Shown: positions 55,354-63,387 of the stretch, in pieces
Layout of the letters: each line of letters starts with the position of its first letter
Numbering within the stretch: the stretch's first letter is position 1
Source: Streptomyces hyderabadensis
GTDB taxonomy: Bacteria > Actinomycetota > Actinomycetes > Streptomycetales > Streptomycetaceae
DNA length: 64,000 nt
Assembly (NCBI RefSeq): GCF_020404845.1
Contig: NZ_JAIOJZ010000015.1
Span: forward strand, 89,536 to 153,535
Direction: 5' to 3'
Notes under the pieces: generated by a model
Told to the model about the DNA's origin: nothing
The model's database searches: none
What the model saw: only the letters and a program-made list of their open reading frames with translations
Made by a program: the position numbers and the translations under genes

Positions 55354-56007
55354 TCACAGTCCCATCCGTCGCCGGGTGGCGGCCGGGCGCACGTCCGCGA
55401 GGGACTGCACGACCTGGTCCACCATTCCGTACTCCCTGGCCTCCTCGGCCGTGAACCAGCGGTCGCGGTCGCCGTCCCGGGAGATGGTCTCGGGGCTCTG
55501 CCCGGTGTGCTCGGCGGTGATCCGCTCGATGGTCCGCTTGGTGAACTCCAGGTTGTCGGCCTGGATCTCGATGTCGGCGGTGGTGCCGCCGATGCCCGCC
55601 GACGGCTGGTGCATCATGATCCGCGCGTTCGGCAGCGCGTAGCGCTTGCCCGCCGTGCCGACGCTCAGCAGGAACTGGCCCATGCTGGCGGCGAACCCCA
55701 TGGCGAGCGTCGAGACGTCGTTGGGGATCAGCCGCATCGTGTCGTAGATGGCGAGCCCGGCGTGCACCGAGCCGCCGGGGCTGTTGACGTACAGGCTGAT
55801 GTCGGTGCGCGGGTCCTGGGCGGACAGGATCAGCAACTGGGCGCAGACCCGGTTCGCGGAGACCTCGTCGACCTGGGTGCCCAGCAGCACGATCCGCTGG
55901 TCGAGCAACTGCTCGGCGAGCCGGTCGTCGAACCGGGTCGCGGGGGTGTCGCCGTCCTCGGCCCTGGGCGATCGGGCCGGGGCCGTTGCGGCGATGAGTG
56001 GAGACAT
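55354..56007 (-). CDS. clpP3: ATP-dependent Clp protease subunit ClpP3
   Basis: 217 residues. All three catalytic residues are placed as in E. coli ClpP: Ser108 (GFAASMGQF), His133 ([10 protein letters not shown], 25 on) and Asp182 ([12 protein letters not shown], 49 further). The handle helix and [17 protein letters not shown] are normal. About 20 extra N-terminal residues are polar. AAGGAGCG precedes ATG 56007. It is the first gene of the clpP3-clpP4 operon, with PopR-type palindromes about 110 bp upstream. It degrades misfolded or regulatory proteins with a Clp ATPase when ClpP1/P2 is limiting. Confidence 0.95.
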   Translation of the reverse strand: MSPLIAATAPARSPRAEDGDTPATRFDDRLAEQLLDQRIVLLGTQVDEVSANRVCAQLLILSAQDPRTDISLYVNSPGGSVHAGLAIYDTMRLIPNDVSTLAMGFAASMGQFLLSVGTAGKRYALPNARIMMHQPSAGIGGTTADIEIQADNLEFTKRTIERITAEHTGQSPETISRDGDRDRWFTAEEAREYGMVDQVVQSLADVRPAATRRRMGL

Positions 56008-56111
56008 CGGCGCTCCTTGTCGAGTCGTGGTCAGCACAGGGGTGCGGTTCGCGGCCGATGGCGCCGCGGTTCCTCCACTCTCGGCCCGCCACGGCCCCCA
56101 CCGGGCACTTC

Positions 56112-56141
56112 TCTGCCCGCGGCAGATTCGCCACCGGCAGA
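56112..56141 (-). promoter_or_regulatory. PopR-type operator sites upstream of clpP3
   Basis: TCTGCC (56112-56117) CGC GGCAGA (56121-56126) is a perfect palindrome with a 3-base spacer, matching the TCTGCC-N3-GGCAGA form I recall for PopR boxes. A further GGCAGA half-site lies at 56136-56141. They sit 105-135 bp upstream of the clpP3 start. Confidence 0.7.
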
Positions 56142-56206
56142 GCGATGAGTTCCGCGCACCGCGCCGGTCGACAGTGGTGACCCCGTTCCACGCCCGGGAG
56201 GCACTC

Positions 56207-56689
56207 ATGAGCAGCGACGGATTCACCACCTGCCTGTGGTTCGACGGCGACGCCGAGGACGCCGCCAACTTCTACGTCTCCGTCTTCAAGGACTCCGGCA
56301 TCGGCGCCGTCACCCGGTACCCCGAGGGAGCGCACCAGCCCGCGGGCACGGTGCTCACCGTCGAGTTCACGGCCAACGGCCAGAAGTTCGTCGCCCTCAA
56401 CGGCGGCCCGGAGTTCCGGTTCACCGAGGCGATCTCCTTCCAGATCACCTGCGAGGACCAGGAGGAGGTCGACCACTACTGGACCACGCTCACCGAGGGC
56501 GGCGGCCAGGAAGGCCCCTGCGGCTGGCTCAAGGACCGGTTCGGCGTGTCCTGGCAGGTCGTCCCGCGCCGGCTGGAGGAGATGTTCCGCGACCCCGACC
56601 CCGCCAGGGTGGCGCGCGCCAACAAGGCCATGATGTCGATGGGCAAGCTCGACATCGCCGCGCTGGAGCAGGCGTACGCCGGACGGTGA
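56207..56689 (+). CDS. VOC-family PhnB-like protein
   Basis: 160 residues. GFTTCLWFDGDAEDAANFYV starts module 1 and FRFTEAISFQITCEDQEEVD starts module 2, with WLKDRFGVSWQVVPRRLEEM as the closing PhnB/3-demethylubiquinone-methyltransferase-like pattern. The acidic and His metal positions are incomplete, so catalysis is uncertain. CGGGAGG lies 5-6 nt before ATG. It is divergent from clpP3 and may share the operator region. Confidence 0.87.
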   Translation: MSSDGFTTCLWFDGDAEDAANFYVSVFKDSGIGAVTRYPEGAHQPAGTVLTVEFTANGQKFVALNGGPEFRFTEAISFQITCEDQEEVDHYWTTLTEGGGQEGPCGWLKDRFGVSWQVVPRRLEEMFRDPDPARVARANKAMMSMGKLDIAALEQAYAGR

Positions 56690-56809
56690 CCCGTCGTCGG
56701 CGCGCGGGGCGTGGCCGGGATGACTAGCGTGAGGAACCGGACGTATCCGGTCGTCTCACCCCCCCCGCAGTCCCAGTTCGCATCACTCGTCGCACAGGAG
56801 GCGACAGTC

Positions 56810-57607
56810 ATGGCCGTGCAACCCGAAGGGGCCCCTTGCTGGGCCGACGCGATGTTCACCGACGTCGAGGGCGCCAAGAGCTTCTACGGCGACGTCCTCG
56901 GCTGGACCTTCGGCGAGTCGTCGTCGGAGTTCGGCAACTACACCCAGTGCTACGCGGACGGCAAGGCGGTGGCCGCCGTGGTCCCGCCCCCGCCCGGGCA
57001 CGAGGACCAGTCCCAGTGGTGCCTCTACTTCGCCTCGCCGGACGCGGCGGCGACCGCAGGCCGGATCCGCGAGGCCGGCGGGGAACTGCTCCTCGAACCG
57101 ATGCGGGTCGGCGACTTCGGCACCATGTGCCTGGCCCGGGACCCGAGCGGCGTCGTCTTCGGCGTCTGGCAGGGCGACGCCCACGAGGGCTTCGAGGCGA
57201 CGGCCGTGCCCGGCGCCTACTGCTGGGCGGAGGTCTTCACCCGCGAGCCCGCGAAGTCGGACGCCTTCTTCCCGGCGGTCTTCTCCTACCGGGCCAAGCA
57301 GATGCAGGACGACCAGGTGGACTTCCGCCTCTTCGACCTCGGCGGCGACCCCGTGCTGGGCCGCATGACGATGACGGAGGACTTCCCGCCCGAGGTACCG
57401 CCGTACATCAACGTCTACTTCACCGTCGCCGACTGCGACGACGCCGTGGCCCGCGCCACCAAGCTCGGCGGCGTGCTGCGGTTCGGCCCGATGACGACCC
57501 CGTTCGGCCGGTTCGCGGCGCTGAGCGACCCGCAGGGCGCCAGCTTCTCGGTGATCGACATCACGACCACGGAAGGGGAGATGCCCAAGGTCACGGACGT
57601 CTCCTGA
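56810..57607 (+). CDS. VOC-family protein with two glyoxalase-like domains
   Basis: 265 residues, two modules: about 5-120 (PCWADAMFTDVEGAKSFYGD, MRVGDFGTMCLARDPSGVVF) and 130-255 (GAYCWAEVFTREPAKSDAFF, GRFAALSDPQGASFSVIDI). Each module is a complete VOC half pair. This layout is typical of the CFP32-like hydrolase family of actinobacteria, of unknown substrate. ACAGGAGG is well placed before ATG. Confidence 0.88.
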   Translation: MAVQPEGAPCWADAMFTDVEGAKSFYGDVLGWTFGESSSEFGNYTQCYADGKAVAAVVPPPPGHEDQSQWCLYFASPDAAATAGRIREAGGELLLEPMRVGDFGTMCLARDPSGVVFGVWQGDAHEGFEATAVPGAYCWAEVFTREPAKSDAFFPAVFSYRAKQMQDDQVDFRLFDLGGDPVLGRMTMTEDFPPEVPPYINVYFTVADCDDAVARATKLGGVLRFGPMTTPFGRFAALSDPQGASFSVIDITTTEGEMPKVTDVS

Positions 57608-57650
57608 ACCCGGTCCGGACCCCTCGCCCGGCCATGGCATGATCGGGCGC

Positions 57651-58340
57651 ATGCGTGAACGTGTGGTGGCCGCGTGCGACGGGGCTTCGAAGGGAAACCC
57701 GGGTCCGGCCGGCTGGGCCTGGGTGGTGGCCGACGCGGCGGAGAACCCGGTCCGCTGGGAGGCCGGCCCGCTCGGCAGGAACACCAACAACGTCGCCGAA
57801 CTCACGGCGCTGGAGCGCCTGCTGGCGTCGACCGACCCCGGCGTACCGCTCGAGGTCCGCATGGACTCGCAGTACGCCATGAAGGCCGTCACCACCTGGC
57901 TGCCCGGCTGGAAGCGCAACGGCTGGAAGACCGCCGCCGGCAAGCCGGTCGCCAACCAGGAGCTGGTCGTGCGCATCGACGAGCTGCTCGACGGCCGCTC
58001 GGTCGAGTTCCGCTACGTCCCCGCCCACCAGGTCGACGGCGACCGGCTCAACGACTTCGCCGACCGCGCCGCCAGCCAGGCTGCCGTGGTCCAGGAGGCC
58101 GCGGGCAGCGCGCTCGGCTCGCCGGAGCCGCCGCCCGCGCCGGACGTGCCGGCCACCCGCAGGGCGCCGCGCCGGGCCTCGGGCGCCGGCCGCAAGGGCG
58201 GCGGCTCCTCGTCGCGCACCATCAAGGCGAAGTTCGCCGGACGCTGCCTGTGCGGCCGTTCGTACGCGGCCGGTGAGCCCATCGCCAAGAACGACCAGGG
58301 CTGGGGCCACCCGGAGTGCCGCACGGCGACCGCCGGATAG
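57651..58340 (+). CDS. rnhA: Ribonuclease HI with C-terminal Cys-rich extension
   Basis: 229 residues. The RNase H domain (1-145) has the four metal-binding acids Asp10, Glu50, Asp72 and Asp138, with ASKGNPGPAGWAWVV and AHQVDGDRLNDFADRAA. It cuts the RNA of RNA-DNA hybrids. After a Pro/Ala linker (about 150-190) there is a basic, Ser/Gly-rich run and a terminal zinc-binding-type stretch (GRCLCGRSYAAGEPIAKNDQ, then GHPEC), absent from E. coli RNase HI. The same frame opens at 57639, but 57651 gives the canonical start. Confidence 0.93.
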   Translation: MRERVVAACDGASKGNPGPAGWAWVVADAAENPVRWEAGPLGRNTNNVAELTALERLLASTDPGVPLEVRMDSQYAMKAVTTWLPGWKRNGWKTAAGKPVANQELVVRIDELLDGRSVEFRYVPAHQVDGDRLNDFADRAASQAAVVQEAAGSALGSPEPPPAPDVPATRRAPRRASGAGRKGGGSSSRTIKAKFAGRCLCGRSYAAGEPIAKNDQGWGHPECRTATAG

Positions 58341-58466
58341 TCCGCGTGCCGCACGGCGGCCGCGGGCAATCCGCGCCGGCCACGGCCGCGTGGCGGCGGC
58401 CCGGCACCGTCCCCTTGTTACTCTGCGGTCCCCAATGACCGTTATGAGTGCATACCAGGGGTGTGT

Positions 58467-59726
58467 GTGAAGGTCGCCTGCGTCGGCGGTGGGCCCGCCG
58501 GACTGTACCTGTCGATCCTGCTGAAACGGCAGGACCCGTCCCACGAGATCACCGTCCACGAACGCGACCCGGAGGGCTCCACCTACGGCTGGGGCGTCAC
58601 CTACTGGCGCGGACTGCTCGACCGGCTCCAGGAGCACGACCCCGCCTCCGCGCGCACCGTCGAGCGGCACTCCGTGCGCTGGCGGGACGGTGTCGCCCAC
58701 GTGGGCGACCGGGCCACCCGGCACCACGGCGACGAGGGCTTCGGCATCGGCCGCCACCGGCTCCTGGCGATCCTCGCCGCCCGCGCCCGCGAGCTGGGCG
58801 TACGCCTGGAGTACGAGCACCCGGTCACCGGCGCAAAGCCGCCCGCCGCCGACCTGGTGGTGGCGGCCGACGGGGCGGGCAGCGCCCTGCGCAACCGGCA
58901 CGCCGAACACTTCGGCACCGAGATCACCGCCGGCCGCAACCACTACGTGTGGCTCGGCACCACCAAGGTCTTCGACGCCTTCACCTTCGCCTTCGTGGAG
59001 ACCGGCCACGGCTGGATCTGGGCGTACGGCTACGGCTTCGGCCCCGAGGGCAGCACCTGCGTGGTCGAGTGCGCGCCCGCGACCTGGACCGGCCTGGGCC
59101 TGGACCGGGCCGACGAGGCCGGGGGACTGGTCCTGCTGGAGAAGCTCTTCGCGGACGTGCTGGACGGACACCCGCTCACCGCGCGGTCCGCCGGCCGGGC
59201 CGGCGCCCCCTGGCGCACCTTCCGCACCCTCACCAACCGCACCTGGTCCCGCGGCAACCTGGTCCTGCTCGGCGACGCCGCCCACACCACGCACTACTCC
59301 GTCGGCGCGGGCACCACGCTCGCCCTGGAGGACGCGATGACCCTGGCCACCGCCCTGCGCAAGCGGGACGCCCTCCCGGACGCCCTCGCCCACTACGAAC
59401 GCGAACGCAAGGTGGCCCTGCTGCCCGTGCAGAGCGCGGCCCGGCTCAGCGCCCAGTGGTACGAGAACCTGCCCCGCTACATCCACCTGCCCCCGCAGGA
59501 GATGTTCGCGCTGCTCGGCCAGCGCCACTCGCCGCTGCTTCCGCACCTCCCGCCCCGCCTGTACTACCGGATCGACCGGGCGGCCGGGCGACTGGAGCCG
59601 CTGCGCCGGCTCAAGCGCCGGCTGGGGCCCGCGATCGCGCGCACGACCCAGGCACGCAGACTCGCCACCGGCGACGGACCGGACCGCTCCCGGCGTCCCG
59701 ACGCGGTGCCCGCGCACCGCGGATGA
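58467..59726 (+). CDS. FAD-dependent monooxygenase (PHBH fold)
   Basis: 419 residues from GTG 58467 (CAGGGG upstream; GTG 58461 is possible). VACVGGGPAGLYLSILLKRQ is the FAD dinucleotide motif and LVLLGDAAHTTHYSVGAGTT the second FAD motif; VVAADGAGSALRNRHAEHFG is the middle DG motif. The first ~60 residues (YGWGVTYWRGLLDRLQEHDP) resemble the monooxygenase half of anthraniloyl-CoA/salicylyl-CoA hydroxylases and VioD. The C-terminal 60 residues are Arg-rich. It is not fused to a reductase partner. It precedes an aldo/keto reductase gene by 12 bp and may be in one operon. Confidence 0.88.
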   Translation: MKVACVGGGPAGLYLSILLKRQDPSHEITVHERDPEGSTYGWGVTYWRGLLDRLQEHDPASARTVERHSVRWRDGVAHVGDRATRHHGDEGFGIGRHRLLAILAARARELGVRLEYEHPVTGAKPPAADLVVAADGAGSALRNRHAEHFGTEITAGRNHYVWLGTTKVFDAFTFAFVETGHGWIWAYGYGFGPEGSTCVVECAPATWTGLGLDRADEAGGLVLLEKLFADVLDGHPLTARSAGRAGAPWRTFRTLTNRTWSRGNLVLLGDAAHTTHYSVGAGTTLALEDAMTLATALRKRDALPDALAHYERERKVALLPVQSAARLSAQWYENLPRYIHLPPQEMFALLGQRHSPLLPHLPPRLYYRIDRAAGRLEPLRRLKRRLGPAIARTTQARRLATGDGPDRSRRPDAVPAHRG

Positions 59727-59738
59727 CAGACTGACGCC

Positions 59739-60722
59739 ATGGACGAGCGCACTTTCGGCAGGTCGGATCAGCACGCCTCGGTGGTCGGCCTCGGCACCTG
59801 GCAACTGGGCGCCGACTGGGGAGACGTGGACGACAAGCAGGCCCTCGCGGTCCTGGAGGCGGCCGCCGAGGCGGGGGTGACCTTCTTCGACACGGCGGAC
59901 GTCTACGGCGACGGCCGCAGCGAGCAGACCATCGCGACCTTCCTGGCGAGCAGGCCCGACCTGCACGTGCTGGTCGCTACCAAGATGGGCCGCCGGGTCG
60001 ACCAGATCCCGCAGAACTACGTCCTGGACAACTTCCGGGAGTGGAACGACCGCTCCCGCCGCAACCTCGGCGTCGACCGCCTAGACCTGGTGCAGCTGCA
60101 CTGCCCGCCGACGCCCGTCTACTCCAGCGACGAGGTGTTCGACGCCCTGGACACCCTGGTCGAGGAGGAGCGCGTCGCCGCGTACGGCGTCAGCGTGGAG
60201 ACGTGCGAGGAGGCGCTGACCGCGATCGCCCGGCCGAACGTGGCGAGCGTCCAGATCATCCTCAACCCGTTCCGGATGAAGCCCCTGCGCGAGGTCCTGC
60301 CCGCGGCCCGCGAGGCGGGCGTCGGCATCATCGCCCGGGTGCCGCTGGCCTCCGGCCTGCTGTCGGGCAAGTACACGAAGGACACCGTCTTCGCGGCCAA
60401 CGACCACCGGAACTTCAACCGGCACGGCGAGGCCTTCGACCAGGGCGAGACCTTCTCCGGCGTCGACTTCGCCACCGGGGTCGCGGCCGCCGCCGAGTTC
60501 GCCGCGCTCGCCCCCGAGGGGTACACCCCGGCCCAGCTGGCGCTGCGCTGGATCGTCCAGCAGCCCGGCGTCACCAGCGTGATCCCGGGCGCCCGTTCGC
60601 CCGAGCAGGCCCGCGCCAACACGGACGCCGCCCGGCTGCCGGAGCTGTCCGACGGCACGCTGGCCGCGATCCGCGACCTCTACGACCGGCGCATCAAGGA
60701 CCAGGTCGAAGGCCGCTGGTAG
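59739..60722 (+). CDS. Aldo/keto reductase
   Basis: 327 residues. Catalytic residues: Asp and Tyr in FFDTADVYGDGRSEQ, Lys in VATKMGRRVD, His in LVQLHCPPTP. The NADPH-binding end is SVIPGARSPEQARANTDAAR. The PQNYVLDNFREWNDRSRRNL segment marks a subgroup common in actinobacteria. It lies 12 bp downstream of the monooxygenase gene and may act on its product; that is inferred from position alone. Confidence 0.92.
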   Translation: MDERTFGRSDQHASVVGLGTWQLGADWGDVDDKQALAVLEAAAEAGVTFFDTADVYGDGRSEQTIATFLASRPDLHVLVATKMGRRVDQIPQNYVLDNFREWNDRSRRNLGVDRLDLVQLHCPPTPVYSSDEVFDALDTLVEEERVAAYGVSVETCEEALTAIARPNVASVQIILNPFRMKPLREVLPAAREAGVGIIARVPLASGLLSGKYTKDTVFAANDHRNFNRHGEAFDQGETFSGVDFATGVAAAAEFAALAPEGYTPAQLALRWIVQQPGVTSVIPGARSPEQARANTDAARLPELSDGTLAAIRDLYDRRIKDQVEGRW

Positions 60723-60749
60723 GCGCCCCGCGGCCGAGGTGTCACGGCC

Positions 60750-61100
60750 TCACGGCACCAGGAGCAACTGGCGCTCGCGCTCCTGGTCGCCGGAGGCCGT
60801 TCCGCCGTCGCGCGCGGTGAAGGCGCGGGACAGCGTCTCGCTCGCCGCCTCCACGGCCTGCGGCGTGCCCTGGACGGTCACCGTCACCGGCGCGGACAGC
60901 GTGCCGCCCGCCGCCCCCGGGGAGGCGTCCGCGGCACGCGGAGTGTCCGGGGAGTCGAAGGTCGCGGTGCGCACCGTCGCCCCCGCGTCGGCGGGCGGGC
61001 CGTCGGGGGTCCCGAAGACGCCCTCCAGGGTGCGGACGATCGCCCGGGCGTCGTCGAGGCCGCCGCCGTCGAGCGTCACGGTGAGCTGAGTGTCGGACAT
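60750..61100 (-). CDS. Hypothetical protein, two-strand repeat type
   Basis: 116 residues. An SD-like AAGGAAGGCGAAGG precedes ATG 61100. It has a two-part pattern: LTVTLDGGGLDDARAIVRTL and TVTVQGTPQAVEAASETLSR, each a beta strand followed by a helix that starts after a small loop. This is like the two halves of a small ferredoxin-like fold. I do not recognise the family. It converges with the aldo/keto reductase gene. Confidence 0.65.
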   Translation of the reverse strand: MSDTQLTVTLDGGGLDDARAIVRTLEGVFGTPDGPPADAGATVRTATFDSPDTPRAADASPGAAGGTLSAPVTVTVQGTPQAVEAASETLSRAFTARDGGTASGDQERERQLLLVP

Positions 61101-61254
61101 CCTTCGCCTTCCTTGCCGCGCATCGGTCGGTCCCGGCCCGTGTAACCGTCCCCCGATCACCCAAACCGGCGGTCGCCGCCCCGGCCCGGCGCCTGAGTGC
61201 GGGGATCCCGGGAAGAGGGAAGAGGACGCAGGCGACGGTCATCGGGAGGACGAC

Positions 61255-61758
61255 GTGAGGGACTCGGACGCGGCAGCGGACTCGGGCCGGCGCAGGGGCC
61301 GCAACGAGACCGAGGAGGAGCGGGCGGACCGGATGTGGACGGAGCTGATCCAGGAGGTCCGCGTCGCGCAGATGGGCGTGCAGATCCTGTTCGGCTTCCT
61401 GCTCACGGTCGTGTTCCAGCCGAAGTACGAGACTCTCTCGGACACCGACCAGACGATCTATCTGGTCACCGTGGTCCTCGGCGCCGTGACGACCGGCGCC
61501 CTGATCGGCCCGGTGTCCCTGCACCGCCTCGTCTCCGGACGGCGGGTGAAGCCGCAGGCCGTGCGGTGGGCGTCCCGGCTGACCGTGCTCGGCCTGGTGC
61601 TGCTGCTCGCCACGACGGCCTGCTCGCTCCTGCTGATCCTGCGCGTGGCGACCCACGACGGCTTCGTGCCCTACCTCGTCACCGGCGTGGTGCTCTGGTA
61701 CCTGCTGTGCTGGTTCGGGATCCCGTTGTGGACCCGGCACCGCCACACGGCCCGCTGA
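61255..61758 (+). CDS. DUF6328 family membrane protein
   Basis: 167 residues from GTG 61255 (GGGAGGA upstream). A charged N-terminus leads to ELIQEVRVAQMGVQILFGFL, then four membrane helices in all (FGFLLTVVFQPKY, IYLVTVVLGAVTTGALIGPV, VLGLVLLLATTACSLLLILR, VTGVVLWYLLCWFGIPLW), the DUF6328 layout. The HR of LHRLVSGRR and the FQPKYETLSDTDQ loop are typical. Function unknown. Confidence 0.85.
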   Translation: MRDSDAAADSGRRRGRNETEEERADRMWTELIQEVRVAQMGVQILFGFLLTVVFQPKYETLSDTDQTIYLVTVVLGAVTTGALIGPVSLHRLVSGRRVKPQAVRWASRLTVLGLVLLLATTACSLLLILRVATHDGFVPYLVTGVVLWYLLCWFGIPLWTRHRHTAR

Positions 61759-61831
61759 TACCTCGCGGCCCGCGGCCCGCGGCCTGCCGTTCCCGGGCCG
61801 GCGGGCCTGCGCGGTCATCAGCCCTCCGCGG

Positions 61832-62260
61832 TCAGCCCTCCGCCGTCAGTTCGGCGAGGAAGTCGTCGACGCGCACCTGTTCCCGGCCCGGCCGGACCAC
61901 CGCGTGCGTCTCGCGCAGGAAGGCCTCGACGGCCGAGGCCCACAGGAACACCACGGCACGGTGGCGGTGCCCGTCGGACCGGTCGTCGCCCAGCAGTTCG
62001 ACGCGCAGCTCGTCCCACATGCCGTGCGACTCGGGCCGCAGCCGCACGTCGCCGACGCCCACCGGGCGGGTGAGTCCCTCGGCGACCATCTCGCGGTCCA
62101 GCGTCCAGCGGGCGAGCACCCGGCCGTCGTGGCTGAAGACCACCGTGAGGGCGAACGGGTCCGCCGCGTCGTACGCGAGGTGGGCGAGCACCGGGAACCG
62201 GTCGGCGGTGTCGCCCGCCTGGAGCTGCACGACCAGGGTCTTGTGCACGGCGGTGTTCAC
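61832..62260 (-). CDS. ssgC: SsgA-like protein (SALP)
   Basis: 142 residues from GTG 62260 (GGAGG 5 nt upstream). The SsgA-family core reads LAYDAADPFALTVVFSHDGR, WTLDREMVAEGLTRPVGVGD and VRLRPESH; the C-terminal FLWASAVEAFLRETHAVVRP is the conserved end. SALPs act in sporulation septation and cell-wall remodelling. From recalled synteny beside rnhA and clpP3 (SCO7289) it is ssgC. Other SALPs share these motifs, so the name is moderately sure. Confidence 0.88.
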   Translation of the reverse strand: MNTAVHKTLVVQLQAGDTADRFPVLAHLAYDAADPFALTVVFSHDGRVLARWTLDREMVAEGLTRPVGVGDVRLRPESHGMWDELRVELLGDDRSDGHRHRAVVFLWASAVEAFLRETHAVVRPGREQVRVDDFLAELTAEG

Positions 62261-62353
62261 GGGGGCCTCCAGCGGGACGGACGTAGAGCCCTCTAGTACC
62301 CCGCACACCGGCAAGATGCTCAGTCGTGCCGGTGATTCGTCCGTCCCCGGGGC

Positions 62354-63331
62354 TCAGTCGCGGCCGAACTCCTCGCGCAGCGCGGGCAGCAGGGTCTTCT
62401 CCGACCAGTCCAGGAAGGCGGGCTGCGACTCGCCGCCGATCTGCACCAGGGCGATCTCGGTGAAGCCCGCCTCGACGTAGGGGCGTACGGCCCCGACGAA
62501 GGCGTCCGGGTCGTCGCCGCAGGGGATGGACTCGGCGACGTCGTCGGGCGTCACGAACTGGGTGGCCGCCTCGAAGGAGTCCGGGTGCGGCAGTTCGGAG
62601 TTGACCTTCCAGCCGCTGCCGAACCAGCGGAACTGCGCGTGGGCCCGCTTGACCGCCGTGTCCCGGTCGGGGTCGTAGGAAACGGGCAGTTGGCCCACGC
62701 GCGGCTTGCCCGTGCCGCCGTGCCGGTCGAAGGACTCCAGCAGCCCGGCCTTCGGCTCGGTGGCGATGACCAGATCGGCGAACTCGCCCGCCAGCTTGCA
62801 GGAGCGCTCCCCGGAGACGGCGATGCCGATCGGAGGCGCGCTCTCCGGCAGGTCCCACAGCCGGGCCGACTCCACGTCGAAGTGCGTCCCGCGATGGTTG
62901 ACGTGACCGCCCGCGAAGAGGCCCCGGATGATCTCCACGGCCTCCTGGAGCATCTCGTGCCGCACGTCGACGGACGGCCAGCCGCCGCCCACCACGTGCT
63001 CGTTCAGGTTCTCGCCCGAGCCGAGCCCCAGCCGGAACCGGCCCTCGGACAGCAACTGCAGCGTCGCCGCCTTCTGCGCCACCACCGCCGGGTGGTAGCG
63101 GAAGGTCGGACACGTCACGTACGTCATCAGCGGGATGCGGGAGGTCGCCTGCGCCGCGGCGCCCAGCACGCTCCAGGCGTAGGGCGCGTGGCCCTGCGCG
63201 CGCAGCCACGGGAAGTAGTGGTCCGAGGTCACCGAGAAGTCGAACCCCACCTCCTCGGCCCGCACCAGATGGCCGACGAGTTCACGCGGGCCGGCCTGCT
63301 CGGTCATCATCGTGTATCCGATGTGTGCCAT
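62354..63331 (-). CDS. F420-dependent LLM-class oxidoreductase
   Basis: 325 residues. The luciferase-like TIM barrel has AEEVGFDFSVTSDHYFPWLR and MTYVTCPTFRYHPAVVAQKA then EGRFRLGLGSGENLNEHVVG, the G6PDH/FGD-like F420-binding signature. IGIAVSGERSCKLAGEFADL is the last cofactor loop. Such enzymes use F420 to oxidise or reduce aldehydes or ketones. ATG 63331 is the natural start (MAHIGYTMMTEQAGPRELVG); the ribosome site is weak. Substrate unknown. Confidence 0.9.
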   Translation of the reverse strand: MAHIGYTMMTEQAGPRELVGHLVRAEEVGFDFSVTSDHYFPWLRAQGHAPYAWSVLGAAAQATSRIPLMTYVTCPTFRYHPAVVAQKAATLQLLSEGRFRLGLGSGENLNEHVVGGGWPSVDVRHEMLQEAVEIIRGLFAGGHVNHRGTHFDVESARLWDLPESAPPIGIAVSGERSCKLAGEFADLVIATEPKAGLLESFDRHGGTGKPRVGQLPVSYDPDRDTAVKRAHAQFRWFGSGWKVNSELPHPDSFEAATQFVTPDDVAESIPCGDDPDAFVGAVRPYVEAGFTEIALVQIGGESQPAFLDWSEKTLLPALREEFGRD

Positions 63332-63387
63332 GGCGGCCGAGTCCCCGCCCGGCCCGAGGGAAAACAGGCGGAAACGGGGCGGAAGGG

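Noticed and set aside
57591..59966. 791-codon minus-strand frame
   Set aside because: It is antisense to rnhA, the monooxygenase and the start of the aldo/keto reductase gene; Val/Gly/Arg-rich with no motif.
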